Positions 1 through 40,969 of a DNA stretch of 64,000 bases are shown here, piece by piece (position 1 is the first letter of the stretch; each line of letters opens with the position of its first letter). The translations under genes were made by a program, and so were the position numbers. This DNA is from Doris montereyensis (taxonomy: Eukaryota; Mollusca; Gastropoda; Nudibranchia; Dorididae), in assembly GCA_037039925.1 (NCBI GenBank), contig JAXRKP010000630.1, forward strand, positions 158,501 to 222,500, written 5' to 3'. The notes under the pieces are model-generated. The model worked only from the letters and a program-made list of their open reading frames with translations. It did no database searches and was not told the origin of the DNA.

Positions 1-121
1 AAACCATTGTTGTGTGAAGTTAATATTTGATTTATCATGGAAGTTTCCAAGTGATTGCATTTATATAGTTTTAAGTACCTCAGCTTATCACTGATAATAT
101 AAATACCCTTTTTTGTCACAG

Positions 122-27435
<27,314 letters not shown>

Positions 27436-28200
27436 ATTTTTACCCCCTCTAATTGTGTCTCTCCTTATTTCATCGGTGGCGCGACGGGGAAGTTGTTTAT
27501 GACAAGGGTTCTTAATGAAGCGTGGTCGGGGCGACGGCGGCGGCAAATTAGGGTTTAAGGATTGATAGACTCAGAACTCTGTGAGCAATGATCTGTCTGC
27601 TAGTGCCAACTATTTTTCTACGAGTGACTAATATTGACATAGAAATATAGATACATACTTCCTTTTTTTTTTCCCTCTGTAGAAATATATATAATCCGTC
27701 TTCATAAGTTAGCAAGGAAAAAAATATGACATGGTTTAGAGAAGAGATTCATGGATGACAGCGTAGTTGAGAACTGCTGGCCTATGATTTCATTATGAGA
27801 AATGTAGCTGATTAGTCAGAGGATTTTGATTGCATTTATGATCTTTTCGTTCTATTGTTAAACTTGTTCTAATTCCCAGTTGTTTTTTTTTGACCAGTGA
27901 CGGTCTCATCTCTAGGAGAAAACATCTGTCAAGTTAGTGTTAGTGTTTCAAATGTGGCTTGTGAGTCAAGGTTTTGTAGTCATTTGATGTCTGAAGTTAT
28001 TTTGAAATTTAAGATTGTCTATATCTTCATTTCAGATTTGTATTTCCCATGACATAAATCATTAAAGTTGTAACTTGTGTAACAGCTGCGTGAAAGGCAA
28101 GAGATATTAAAGTATAGAAGGCAGGAAGTATCAGAGGAAGAATGCTAGGACAATTGAAGTACCTCTTTTATGAGCTAAAGAGTTAAAAGAGTTGTCCTTG
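27436..28200 (+). other. Probable CTR9 3' UTR
   Basis: Non-coding sequence after the CTR9 stop. ATTAAA at 28061-28066 and again near 28105 are candidate polyadenylation signals; nothing else fixes the transcript end. Confidence 0.4.
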
Positions 28201-29800
28201 TCTCTTCTCCTTCTTTTTTACATTGGGTCTGGGTTGTTTTGAGCTGGGAGAGAGCTTCTTAAAACGATGCCTGTCACTGTCACACGTTGTAAGCCACAGG
28301 TGGCTGAAGGCCCAAGGTCCAGGGTAGCAAGCAAACGCCGCCACAACCCATAGCCAGGCGTACTTTCCGTTTGGTTGGGATGTGTTGGGCGGGGCTTCGG
28401 CTGAATTTCTGTTCCCCGTGGCATTAGACTAGCTTCTCTAGTTTGGCAGTAGACAGGTGTCTAGCTCTAAGCTACTTGTGGCCATAGTAAAATACTCTTC
28501 GTTGACTGACAGTGGTGATAATACATTGCCTTCCTCTTTCAATGTTTTCTTCATACCCGTTTAGGAACCTCACCCCATTGTTTTTGTTGTGGATGCAAAT
28601 GAATCAGTGTCACTGATAGCATTCACTTAAAGGAGGTAAATTCCATTGGTTATTTTGTTCCCGTTTGACATTCTTTGATTTTGGCATAGAACTGTTGTAC
28701 AATAAAATACAAATTTTGAGATGATTGATTACATTAGAAATTATCGGTGGTGAAACTGTGTAAACGTGCAAGTCCACAATATAGGGGATATGCGATTTGT
28801 CCTTCAAATAATCAACAAATGCTTGCTTCTTTCATGTCTTTATAAATAGTGAAGGCCTTTAACCAGTAGAAAGGCTCCAGTCATACACATGATCTAAACT
28901 AAGATTTCTGTTTTTCTTCCCACCTTGAAACTCTAACCTCGTAAGTCAAGGAGCGGACTTATGGTTAAGATCTTTCAAAAAGTTCAGCTCCAGCCTTGTC
29001 CATTTCATGCACAACAGATTTTTTCCTCCTCCCTTTACTACATTCTAAAGGTTAAAGCTGTTATTAAATTGTAATCCGAAAAGCATTAAACAGTGATTGC
29101 AGTCTTCTTCGATCATTTATTACGTTTTTTGATTCCCCTGAAAAATGACATCATACAGACTTGCGTGTTTAGACAGTTTCACTGACAAAATTTATGCATC
29201 TTTAATTTGATATGCTCAAACCAACATTTTCATTATTAAATATTTATCACCACAGAATAATTTCTGTGTAATGTTGTCATGAAATGAAATCATCGTAGAT
29301 GAAACCCATATGGCAGATGTGTTGTGTTGTATTACGTCATGACAAAATATGGACGGTGAAAACCGGCCCTGTCAAGAGTCATGAATGATGGTAGTTTTCT
29401 AGTCTGTGTGATTGTATTCCATACAAAGTACTCCCCATGAAATGTCATTTCAGTTGCGCTGGGCTTTTTTTACTTATTGTATGAAATCAGATGAGTGAAT
29501 ATCAAATTCTGATTGTTTTTATTTGACAAACTGAATGAATGAAAATATGCACAGGAAGACACACATAGCCACTGAAATGCCTTTACTTTCAATTGAAGGC
29601 TTTGATAAGGCAAGGAAAGATATGCTATTGAGCCTGTCTTTGAGACATTTGTTTTTGGGGTGATGTTAAGAGTCAAGTGTGCATGGACAGGGTGTGAGGG
29701 ACTAAACTTGGATTCAGTGAAGTGTGGGCTGTACAAATGTGGATCTGTTACCCTAAGCTTCCCTTCATAGTCATCCTTCATAGTCATAGCAGCATTCTAT
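28201..29800. other. Intergenic, nothing recognised
   Basis: No supported gene. A GC-richer patch at 28215-28430 has a short minus-strand open frame (LWRRLLATLDLG) that may belong to a dispersed repeat but is not assignable. Confidence 0.35.
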
Positions 29801-29809
29801 TTCATCTTA

Positions 29810-29940
29810 TTAATGTGGTCATTTTATACATTGCAGTATCTCATTTAATTTAATATAATGTGGTCATTTTATACATTGCAGTACTCCCATTCCATTAAAT
29901 TAGTGTGGTCATTTTATACATTGCAATGCTCCAATTCATT
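29810..29940 (+). repeat. Three ~45-55-bp tandem copies
   Basis: TGTGGTCATTTTATACATTG occurs three times, each followed by a related CAGTA/CAATG-CTCC stretch. Confidence 0.9.
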
Positions 29941-29945
29941 TCACT

Positions 29946-32900
29946 TGTCCTGCCCTTTTATAAATTTGTTTCGTTAGTATTAAAGTACCCTTGACTTTGA
30001 AAAACTAATTTGACAACCCAAAGTAACCTATTTGAGGAATTTGATGGTAGCTGGAACTCTAGACATGTTGTAATGTTCTTGTACTATCAATTGAGTTAAA
30101 ACTTGTACATGTACTACTAGTTTAATTTCATCTTCATGAATAATTTTCAAATGGCCAAAGATGCCATAATTTTACCTTTTATTGTGAAAACTATTTTTAT
30201 AGTTCTCTTTACCTTTTATTCTTATTGGTCTTCCCCATAACTTGTAGATACAACTATCATTGTAATTTAACAGTTCTTTTAACCTCTTCACCAGTTGGAG
30301 ATTTAAATGTCAGCCAGTGTAGCAGGCCCTGGATAGACATTGTTTAAGTAATCCTAAAACACAATTATTCCACTTTTAACTTTTTAGCTGACTAGGCTGC
30401 TCCTCTTTCATTGTTTTGACTGACTTAACATGACCATTACATCACCCCACTCAAAAAAAAGAAAAAAAGAAGAAAAAAGAAGAAAAAAAGAAAAGCAAAA
30501 AAACCCAAATGAAATAAAACCAAAAAAACGTGACATATTCGAGTGGCTTTTGTCTTTTCAATTTATTTCCATTCTCTCTCAAGTTTGCTTCTGTTGTTGC
30601 ATTTCATATGCCTGAGGTCTCTCTGATTGAGTTCAATTTTGCTTATGAGTTATTTTGCTTCCATGCAATCTATGCTTATAATGGAGGTGCAGATGTGCAT
30701 CAAAATATTGCATCAAGGGCTGTATTATAGTAGACTATATTATACTTAAATACCTCAGACCATTCTGTAATCATTTGTTGAACATTAGGTATTATCAGTG
30801 TTATTACAGTAAATTTGTGGATTGATGAAAGGTACATGAAGAAACACTGGTTTCAACTAAGCGATAAATGACAATACAGTAAGTGATAATTTCACATTGT
30901 CGTTTATCTTTTCTTTTGCTTCATTGCACTGCAGCTTTTTTGATGTTTTAACTCTTAAGTTATTTGCAATCATCACCCACGCAATGCATTTCTGGAAATA
31001 GAACAAAATATTAAAAATCCTATCATTGTTATACAAACTTTAAATTGAATAAAATCATTCATACCACTGAGGGAAGAAAAAAAGCCTTTTGTGTATTTTC
31101 TTCCTTCGTCCATTCCATTGTTTTTGTGTGGCTGTTTATTGCTCATAATGTCAAGTACTTTGATTTGATTTGTGTATCACCAAATCTAGAATACTAAATA
31201 TTAATATGTTCCTAACACAATGACTGTATTTTTATATTTAAGGAAGTTTATACATTTTTATGTATTCGTATTCCACCCTGACAGGTGTGAGTAATAATAT
31301 TAGTCAGTTAGAAACCCTGAGATCACTGCCATGATTGACAAGGTTTACTTCAAACAAACAAGGTGTGTAGTAGTAGAATCCACCTTATCTAGTCAATGTC
31401 AGACAGGGATTGGTATGCCTAAAACTTTAATCTGAGTGCGATAATGTGCTTGTCGTTGGTCAAGGAGGAAAGTGAAGCAGCGAAAACATGAGTATATTTA
31501 ATTGGGTTGAGGGAGGGGATCTGGTCTGACACTTAAGGATCTGCCTCCGGAAGTGATTTTATTTTGCTTGTAGTATATATGAATAATTGTCAAAATATAG
31601 TCGTCCTATATAATTGAAAAGTTTGTAGCGTCCTTGGTTGCCAAGGAAACGGACGCGATCTTGGATTCTGACCCAATTTTCAAAATCTATCTTCTCATTT
31701 AGTTAGGAATAAAATCACCCAAAACCTGTGCAGATCGTTTTTTCCATTCAATATCCAATGAGTGACATCGGTTTTTTTTATAGATACTTTGGATAGTTTT
31801 CTTTTTAATAACTTTGAAAATAGCATATATCGTTTATGTGCAAAAATGGCATTTTTATTACAAAAACAATTTTTTCTTAAAACGTTCACAAGAGAAAAAA
31901 AACCTCGACGTGATTCTATTAACATTGACGAGAAGAACCTGTGTCGGTAAATGACGGAGGAGATAGAATTTTAGTGTGAAAAATCTACATTTCGAGAAAA
32001 ATGCAAGTAAAGAAATGAAAAGTAAATCACATAAAGCAAACGCTTCAGACGGGTTTTTCCTTGTTGTAGCAGCCCCTTACTCTTTTGACAGTCTCTGGCA
32101 TTGTTACTAATTTAAAAGGAATGTATATTGTATATCTAGTGTGCATTGTTGGGAAAACAGCCGTCAAAATGACCAGTCTTTTGTTTGTCGTCTATTCCTA
32201 TACTTGTGCGCATGCTTACAACGCTGGCCTTCATCTCTTAAGTCACAAAGCGTTGGGCCGAATCGACGCGCTGTGTTCCCGAAAGCCAAGCAAAAGAACT
32301 GGTGCTGCCACATTGGCGATTAGCTGCTGCCAATCTTCTCAGTGTTAGGGTAATTTCCGTCAAAATTTTGACTGTTTTAACCTACCATCGCCTACAAAAT
32401 ATTATATTTAAAAAATGTATACGTCATATGGATGTTTTTTTGCAATAAATATCCGAATATGCAAAGAACGGAAAGTCAACATTTTGGTCCCAAACTCGCC
32501 AATCTAGGTGGTGCAACACGCAACACACTCAACTGATGGGTTAAAAAGTATAAGTTTTACACACAAAAGACACAGGCTGATTCTCAAATTGTTTTGTTTT
32601 TTATTATTTGTCAGTAAAACACACAAACTCCGCATTTCAAAACAATGTAGAGTTTGAGGAAAAAAAAAGTTTCTCTGTAAAAGTAAAATGCACAAATCAA
32701 AAACATGTCTTTTTTAAAATCTGTCTGAAATGAACTTTTAAAATTTGTATTTACATCTCAGATAAATTCAATTAGTGTATACATATATATATATGGTGTA
32801 ACTCATTTCTTTTCCTTAATTATATGTTACATACAAGGTGACTTACATTGATTTAGAAAAAAATGACTTTTTAAAGCATCATACAAAGTTGTAGTTGTAG

Positions 32901-33300
32901 CATGGCAAATGGCATATATAAAACATAATGTATTTAAAGTTAAAGCTGGTATGGATTTTAAAGTGGATAATACTAATACAGATGAAAGGAAGAGGCTTAA
33001 TGAAGTCTATGATGCATGATGACATATATGTACACAATATAATGGAAAATTGAAGGTGACCATAGGATGAACTACTTTGCCAAAGAAGATGGATTATTTA
33101 CACGTCCAATGTCAATTCTGATTTCAGTTTAGCAGCAAGTGTTGAAGAATCCCCATTGGAAAATAAGAAAAAAACCCCAACAAACTATGAGTATGATTAC
33201 ATGTAGTATGAAACAAATGCAATGGCCCCAAAAGAGTGATACTGAAACTGATACTCACACCCATTTCTCACACAATGATTCAATTGAAAATTACTCTGTC
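29946..33300. other. Intergenic, mostly featureless
   Basis: AT-rich with A-runs. A worn family B tail lies at about 31310-31365. Short open frames near 31700-31950 and 32085-32348 show no recognisable domain, and I do not call them genes. Confidence 0.35.
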
Positions 33301-33307
33301 CACCAAC

Positions 33308-33412
33308 GCGATGATCTCAGGGTGAATTAAGAGGAAACAGCGAGATGAAATATTGAGTGAAGAGTGACCATAAAGAAGTAGGACCTACCAGCAGCCCCCG
33401 CCAACCGCATAC
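33308..33412 (-). repeat. Repeat family B copy
   Basis: On plus: GATCTCAGGGTGAATTAAGA...AGAAGTAGGACCTACCAGCA, the complement of the family core. Confidence 0.75.
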
Positions 33413-34070
33413 TTATCACACAAAAGTTGAAGGAAACTATAGGCCTAGTCTGTTCCAACATAACAAAATAAAAATGATATACAGAATGATGAAAGTAAAG
33501 CTCTTCTTTTATAAGAATTAACTAGAAGCTTCCATCCCTCACCTTTACCTCCTGCATATTGCTCTGATCAAATTATCTGACTGAACAATTTTCTATGTCC
33601 CAGACAATGTTGAAATGGCATTTTCATAATTTTGATAAAATCTCAGTCTGCTTCCAATTTTAGACATGTTGGATTGGTAAATGTACTTGTGACCCTTTCT
33701 GCAAACATTACAAGTCACAAAGAGTTTGTTGGTTAAGTCACTGAAAATAACAAAGAGTAGACCTTCGCCCCGCTTTTTTCTTTTCTTCTCCTTTGGGGAT
33801 ATGTTAACTTTTGTTTTTCAGTGCCGTTTCTTTGCTTGTCAAATATCAGTTCATCTACAAATTCCTTGGATCAAAATAAATACCACCAGAGCAAGACCAA
33901 TAATAATTAGATTAACAATTTTGAGTGCAATTAAAATATGCACGCTGACAGTAGTACTAAAGAAATTGAGTTGGTCAGCTATTATGAAGAAGAATAGACA
34001 AGACAGACTTGGACGCAGAGATATATGTACACTGACACTGAATTGATAAACTGTTACGATGAATAAGGCG

Positions 34071-34103
<33 letters not shown>

Positions 34104-34835
34104 GACTCAAAATACGATTGCTATTCAAAGGACACACATTTTGATTTTTTAAAACACAATTTTTATGCAAAACTGTATGTAGTGCACCGAATTACAATTT
34201 ACACCCATGATGATGTCATGTTTTTGTTGTTGTTACATATTGTTGTAAGGTCACTATCCTTAATGGCATGTAACCAATCCACCATTCAATGTATTGTGGG
34301 AAAATATGAAACATATTCACCCCATCATCCAAGTCTTATGTACCAAGCCATTCATTAAAATAAAACTTTTCATATTGCATTTCTTATGGATATCCATATT
34401 CATTTTTCAGAAAGAAAGAAAAAAATAAATCATAAACAAGTTATATTTGTAGCAGATGCTATGTTGGCTTCAGGAAGAACTGTGCAATAGAAAAGACTTG
34501 ACACAAGTTGATTTATGAATGACTATGACGAGTGTTACGATAAAGAAGTTCACTTCATTTCAAGCGAATCAGAATCATCCGTAAAAAAACATTTGCAGTA
34601 AGTATAAATATACTTTTGAAATATAATAAATAAAGAGTCTTAAGCTGAAAGAACAAATTACAGCTGTACATATATCTCATTACCTAAATTTGCAAAATTG
34701 CACAAAAACTTACAGAAAAAAAAGGACAGAAAAAACATCCAAAACAATTTAACAAACCATTAACATTGACATTAATTTTTGAATTTCAAACAAAGTTACA
34801 GTTACAGATAAAATTCATCTTGAACAACAATAACA
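33413..34835. other. Intergenic; short (ATC)n tract
   Basis: A (CAT)n trinucleotide tract lies at 34070-34103; otherwise nothing is recognised. Confidence 0.4.
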
Positions 34836-34885
34836 ATGATGACAATAATATTAATAAAAATAAAAATAATAATAATAATGATTAT

Positions 34886-34978
<93 letters not shown>

Positions 34979-35000
34979 TAATAATAATAATAATAATTTT
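34836..35000 (+). repeat. (AAC)n/(AAT)n trinucleotide tract
   Basis: ACA repeats run into ATA repeats. Poly-Asn, poly-Thr or poly-Ile frames here are artefacts. Confidence 0.97.
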
Positions 35001-35295
35001 GTTGTTGACAAAACCCAAAATAACTTTGTCTTGCATAAAGAAAGTACAAAACATTAAGAAAAAAAGAAAAAAAGGTCAATTTTCCTCTCCTTTGCCTATG
35101 TAGTAATCTTTGTGCATAAGTTTGATTTGTCCAAATTAGAAAACGGGAGAAAATGCATACAGATTTTTCACTGTTTTTTTTTATTGCATATACTGTAATT
35201 GTATCAAACAGTGTAAAATCTGAAATTGAATAAGGAACAATACGCTGCTGACCCATACACACGCCCCCTCCCCCCACCATCTGAATTAAAGAAAG

Positions 35296-35448
35296 CAATA
35301 ACAAGAGGTAGACCTAAGTGGAGATGGATGGATGAGTGTAAGAAGTGAGAATGTAAAGCTTTTGGGGACGTGTATCATGGATCATGTGACGATACATTTG
35401 ACCGAATGACAAAGTTTGCATTTCAGACTAGGGACAACATGCTATGAA
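35296..35448 (+). mobile_element. LINE C-terminus fragment
   Basis: Plus strand reads TRGRPKWRWMDECKK, stop, then ECKAFGDVYHGSCDDTFDRM and TKFAFQTRDNML. The RGRP-x-x-RW motif is typical of non-LTR RT C-termini. Confidence 0.6.
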
Positions 35449-35504
35449 ACAATTCATCGGCCACCTTGCCGATCCTTTTCCCCAAACCACACTCTTCAAA
35501 ATGT

Positions 35505-35760
35505 ATGGTGTGATGTGTGATGTGCAAGATTTGAGGTGTGATGTGAAAGATGTGATTATATGATATTTGAGATGTGATGTGCAAGATGAGGTGTGATGTG
35601 CAAGGTGTGAGGTGTGATGTGTGAGGTGTGATGTGCAATATGTGAGGTGTGATGTACAAGATGTGAGGTGTAATGAGTGATTTGTAAGATGCGATGTTTG
35701 ATGTGAAGTGTGATGTTTGATGCGCAAGATGCCAGGTGCGAGGTATGATGTGTGATCAAA
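35505..35760 (+). repeat. GTGTGATGTGCAAGATGTGAG-like minisatellite
   Basis: Irregular array of 9-20 bp units built from GTGTGATGT and GCAAGATGTGAG words, lying between two LINE fragments. Confidence 0.88.
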
Positions 35761-35769
35761 GAATTTTAT

Positions 35770-36455
35770 TTTGGGATGCTTATGACTGGATTACAGTATT
35801 CAGTGGTCTATGCGGTAACAACTCAATGACTTGGAATTTTGCTGATGATCTAGCACTGTAATCACATAGCCATCAACAGAAGGAAGAAAAGACAACACAT
35901 CTAGCGACAAGATCGAGGTCAATAGTACTAAAGATTCATCCATGGAAAACGAAAATACTCAAAATTAACATGACACTGACATGGAACAACAGATTTTCCA
36001 TAGACAACCACCAGTTAGAAGAAATTACATATTACACCTGTCTAGGAAGTACAATCGACAACCAGAGAGGCACAGATACAGATGTGAATATACGGATCAG
36101 TAAGGCCTGAGCTGCATCTTACAACCGAAATGTCCGGAGATTTGGTAGCACTTCCAAAAACACCCCAACAAAAACTTGAAAATATTTTTGGCGGTGAATA
36201 GGACATGCATATACCTTGAGGAGGCCACCAACAAATGTCACGTGACAAGCATTAACATAGAACTGGTGGCAGAGACACAGAAAAAGGGAAAGAACAAGGA
36301 ATACATAGCAGAGAGAATTGAGAGATCTGAGAATGACTTAGGAGAGAGGTCGGAAAGTTGGCACAAGGCAGAGAGCACTGGAGAGCTCTTGTTGATGGTC
36401 TATGCCCTGTGACGGGTGGCAGCGCATGAGGACAATGATAAGGATGGTGACTGCA
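35770..36455 (+). mobile_element. Degenerate non-LTR reverse transcriptase fragment (RTE-like)
   Basis: Frames on the plus strand give NFADDLAL (RT catalytic FADD, about 35835-35858), KIHPWKTKILK, ITYYTCLGSTIDNQRGTDTD and VNIRISKA. Further on come QRHRKRERTRNT and RALVDGLCPVTGGSA then stop. The order matches RTE-type RT from the palm to the C-terminus, with stops, frameshifts and deletions. Confidence 0.78.
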
Positions 36456-36874
36456 TTAAATTACTGAATGACAGAGAACAAAAAATTGTTTGATTCTTAA
36501 TTTAAACAGATTTTGAACACAATATTTTGACACTAATTTTGATCAAATCAACAAAACAAACCGGACTGAGGTCATCGCATTCATTCTTTCAAGTAAATTG
36601 TTAATGTCCTCCTCCAAACGCAAAACTAAAAAAATGAAACATTTATACCACTACAAGAGTGACAAATGTTTAAGTAGATATCTTGTCCATCCATTTACAA
36701 CATCTTAAAAATGATGACTTTTTGTTGGTCTAACGTACTTCTGTCTACCGCTAAACATAACATTTTGAATGAACGAAAGCTCATTAAAAAACACACATGA
36801 AAATTACTGTTAGCGTTAAGAGAATGACATGGATAGATGATGTAAAGTTACTGAGTCGCATTTGTGCCGGGATG

Positions 36875-38445
36875 AAATACAGATTATAAATCAATTACAG
36901 ACTATAAATCCATTACAGACTATAAAAATAAATCCATTACAGACTATAACTATAAATCCATTACAGACAACTATAAATCCATTAATAAAATACCTATATA
37001 TCCATTAATAAAATACCTATAAATCCATTATAGACAACTATAAATCCATTAACACTATACCTATAAATCTGTTACAGACTATAACTATAAATCCATTAAT
37101 ACTATATTTATAAATCCGTTACAGACTATAACTATAAATCCATTAACACTATACCTATAAATCTGTTACAGACTATAACTATAAATCCATTAACACTATA
37201 CCTATAAATCCATTACAGACTATAACTATAAATCCATTAATACTATACCTATAAATCCGTTACAGACTATAACTATAAATCCCTTAGACTATAAAAATTA
37301 ATCCATTACAGACTATAAAAATAAATCCACTTCAGACTATAACTATAAATTCATTACAGACTATAGAAGTAACTTCATTACAGACTATAACTATAAATCA
37401 ATTACAGACTATAGAAATAACTTCATTACAGACTATAACTATAAATTCATTACAGACTATAACTATAAATCCATTACAGACTATAAAAATAAATCCATTA
37501 CAGACTATAACTATAATTTGTTACAGACTAAAAATAAATCCACTACAGACTACAAATCCATTACAGACTATGAATTCATTACAGACTTAAACAATACAGA
37601 CTATAAATCCATTACAGACTTTAAATCTATTACAGACTATAACTATAAATCCATTGCAGACTAAAAAAATAAATTCATTAGACTAAAAAAATTAATCCAT
37701 TACAGACTATAACTATAAATCCACTGCAGACTAAAAAATTTAATCCATTACAGACTATAACTATAAATTCATTGCAGACTAAAAAAAATAAATTCATCAG
37801 ACTATAAGAATAGATCCATTACGGGCTATAAATCCATTACAGACTATAAATCATATGAATCCGGACTATAAATCCATTACAGACTATAAATCATATGAAT
37901 CCATTATGGACTATAAATCCATTACAGACTATAAATCATATGAATCCATTACGGACTATAAATCCATTACAGACTATAAACCCATCACAGATTATAAATC
38001 ATATGAATCCATTACAGACTATTAATCCATTTCAGACTATAAATCATATGAATCCATTACAGACTATTAATCCATTTCAGACTATAAATCCATTTCACAC
38101 TATAAATCATATGAATCCATTACAGACTATTAATCCATTACGGACTATAAATCCATTAAAGACTATAAACCCATTACAGACTATAAATCATATGAATCCA
38201 TTACAGACTATAAATCCATTACAGACTATTAATCCATTTCAGACTATAAATCCATTACAGACTATAAATCATATGAATCCATTACGGACTATAAATCCAT
38301 TAAAGACTATAAACCCATTACAGACTATAAATCATATGAATCCATTACAGACTATAAATCCATTACAGACTATTAATCCATTTCAGACTATAAATCATAT
38401 GAATCCATTACAGACTATTAATCCATTTCAGACTATAAATCGATC
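36875..38445 (+). repeat. 1.6-kb minisatellite, 18-bp core
   Basis: About 80 units related to ATTACAGACTATAAATCC, with compound variants containing CATATGAATCC in the right half. An accidental open frame of 189 codons (repeats of NPLQTI) runs through 37895-38464. Confidence 0.95.
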
Positions 38446-39886
38446 TTTACCTTCAATGACGTAGATAGATGATGGTAGGCTTATTTTCAAAGAAAACTTA
38501 AAAGCTTTGGTGAATGTTCAAGGCAATGATGGATGAGATAGGCGATATGATATGATCAAGCGTTTATGAATAGTATCAACTGAGAAGTATATATAATATA
38601 TTTACATCTAGATCACTTTCATTGAATTAGGAGACTCTAAAAGACACACATACACACACACACAAACACACCAGAACTCACTGAAAAACCAGTGGGTCCC
38701 TTTGCCTGAATGAAGGTGGTGAAAACTGAAAACTGTCCAACCAGCAAGAAATGAGGCGATACAGGTAGCCAAAAAAAAAAAAAGAAGAAAAAAAGAAGGG
38801 CTACACAATGACTTGACTACCACTCAGTAAGGGGTTGGTACTTCAAATGCTGCTTCTGACTCACAACATGAGATAACTCATTGGATGACCAGAAGAGAAA
38901 AAGCCAAAAAAAAACAACAGTCAGTTAATGAAAAAGAAAAAAAGAAAAAGAAAAAAAAAGCAATATGAATGAATCACAGTATATTTATAGAAAAAAAAAC
39001 AGGCAGTCAACATTCCCATAAGAAAAAAAAGATAAATAAAAATTTCATTGAAAAGTCAAATAATCGAACTCATCCATCACATAATCATATGTTTACATAT
39101 ATAATAAAAAAATTCATGTGAAAATTCAAGCACAAAGCCTTACTCAAGATAATACAAAGCCCCAACATTTTCGTTTTAGGTCCCACAAAACTTTCTGGTT
39201 TTAACTGCATTTCAAGTTCTCAGAAAGGAGAATCATCTTAGAATCATCTTAGAATCATCTTAGAATCATCTTAGAATCATCTTCAAATTAGAATGTAGGG
39301 ACTGGAGGGAAAATAAAAATGAAATCATGATAAGATTTTCAACGTGTCCCATTTCAAATTAATGCTGAGATGAGTTTGCCAACAAGACTGCTGAAAAGAT
39401 TTGGACGGCAAACCTTTTTTCATGGAAGATGTCCTACAACAAAATGATATATATATAAGAAATCAATCAATCCAAAGAAACATTTTGATCTTCCTTCATC
39501 CGTAATCAACAAAATGTAAGCAATTTAAAAACAACGAAAACAATTAAGCATTTTGTTTTCAGACATATGATAGTAAATCTGCCATGAACATGACATAAAA
39601 TTGAAATTGAAGTTTTAGTAAGACCAAAACACCGCACTTACAACCCCCTATATATAAAGAAAGACTAAAATGAAAGAAAAAAGATTTTACATTAACATGG
39701 CCATGACCTGTAACTAAGCAATGAAAACTGACATTTTTTTGAAATTGAAAGACAAGACCAGTAGAAATTAAAAGTAAGATCTATAACTACTATAAGTAAA
39801 GATATGAAACTGTTTAAGAATGCTTCAAAGTAAATGATATAAAATGTAAAGATGGATTGGAATTACATAAAACGCAATACTTTGTT
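38446..39886. other. Intergenic; A-rich with an 11-bp repeat
   Basis: Five copies of TTAGAATCATC at 39228-39285. Otherwise A-rich sequence with no gene recognised. Confidence 0.45.
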
Positions 39887-39887
39887 A

Positions 39888-40270
39888 ACCCTTTTGTGTT
39901 TACATTAAGCGGTGGACATCTTGTTCTGTATATTAGCTCCCTCTTCTCTTTGGCAACCTGGTTTGTTTACATTTTTCTGACTTCCTGCCAGCTGATCTGA
40001 CACATCGGTCTTCACCTTTGCGTTAGTACACTAAAAAAGGTTACCTGAAGCTGCCCTGATCTCTCTTCTTGTATTCCATTCTAAATGTAGTGCAATATTG
40101 TTTTTATGTGACCAATGGCAGCTAGCAAAATAAGATAGCTGTGTGACATTTTCCCTTTCTGTCTGTCTGAACAATGTGGGTCCGCATTGACAGCTGTCGG
40201 ATGCTGTCAGTTTGAACTTTCAGCGGGGTTGTGCATGTGTCGGTTTTTGTTGCTTTAAACACTAAAGAGT
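39888..40270 (+). mobile_element. MITE family E with 15-bp inverted ends and TA duplication
   Basis: Left end ACCCTTTTGTGTTTA (39888-39902) pairs with right end TAAACACTAAAGAGT (40256-40270) with two mismatches. TA lies immediately outside on both sides. No coding sequence; 383 bp. Same interior as 7003-7376. The pattern fits a Tc1/mariner-type MITE. Confidence 0.8.
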
Positions 40271-40968
40271 TATCACTTCCGTCTTTAAAACTGAAAAGCG
40301 GATATCAAACCGAAGCAAGGGGCCATGACGAAATGATAAAGGATTGTAAATACCAGAAAGGTTCAAACCAGTGACCTCAACCCCTTATCCCTCGTTTCCA
40401 GGTGTCAGTGGGTGCTGACGCCAAAGTTACTCACTGACTCAATCATTTCTGATGTCAATTAATTCTCCCCCCTGCTCATTCCATTGTTTTTGTTTCATCT
40501 TCATCCCTAAAGGTCTCTAAAGACTACATAATATTTATATTCATGAAACACAGAAGGAAAACTCAAATAAAAAACAACCCCATGAGAATTGATGAGAGAT
40601 GCTATTTTAAAGGCTGCCAATTCTAAAATTTAAATGCTGGTTTAAAAACTCAAACAGGTAACACGGAACAAAGTTGGTGCAAAATTTAAAAAATCACTGA
40701 CTGGGCATCATACAATTACCAGCAGGCCTAGTGCAACAGATAAATGTAAAAGGGAAGAAAAGGGATGAACAACAACAACACACCTGTCCAATACCTCTAC
40801 TATTCTTCTTCTCCTTCTACTTTCATCTTCATTCATTGCCCCATTAGTCAGTTTAGCTCTGAGAGAGCCCTTCAAGTGGCGGCATCATGCTTATTAAGTC
40901 TCTGGAGGCTGAAGGTCGGCAATGGAAACCTGCAACTCAATTGCAACCGCTGGCCAACCCCATTAAAT
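40271..40968. other. Intergenic, nothing recognised
   Basis: AT-rich sequence between a MITE and a SINE. No open frame with domain support. Confidence 0.35.
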
Positions 40969-40969
40969 G

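Noticed and set aside
34766..35304. Poly-Asn, poly-Thr and poly-Leu frames
   Set aside because: They arise from the (AAC)n/(AAT)n trinucleotide tract.
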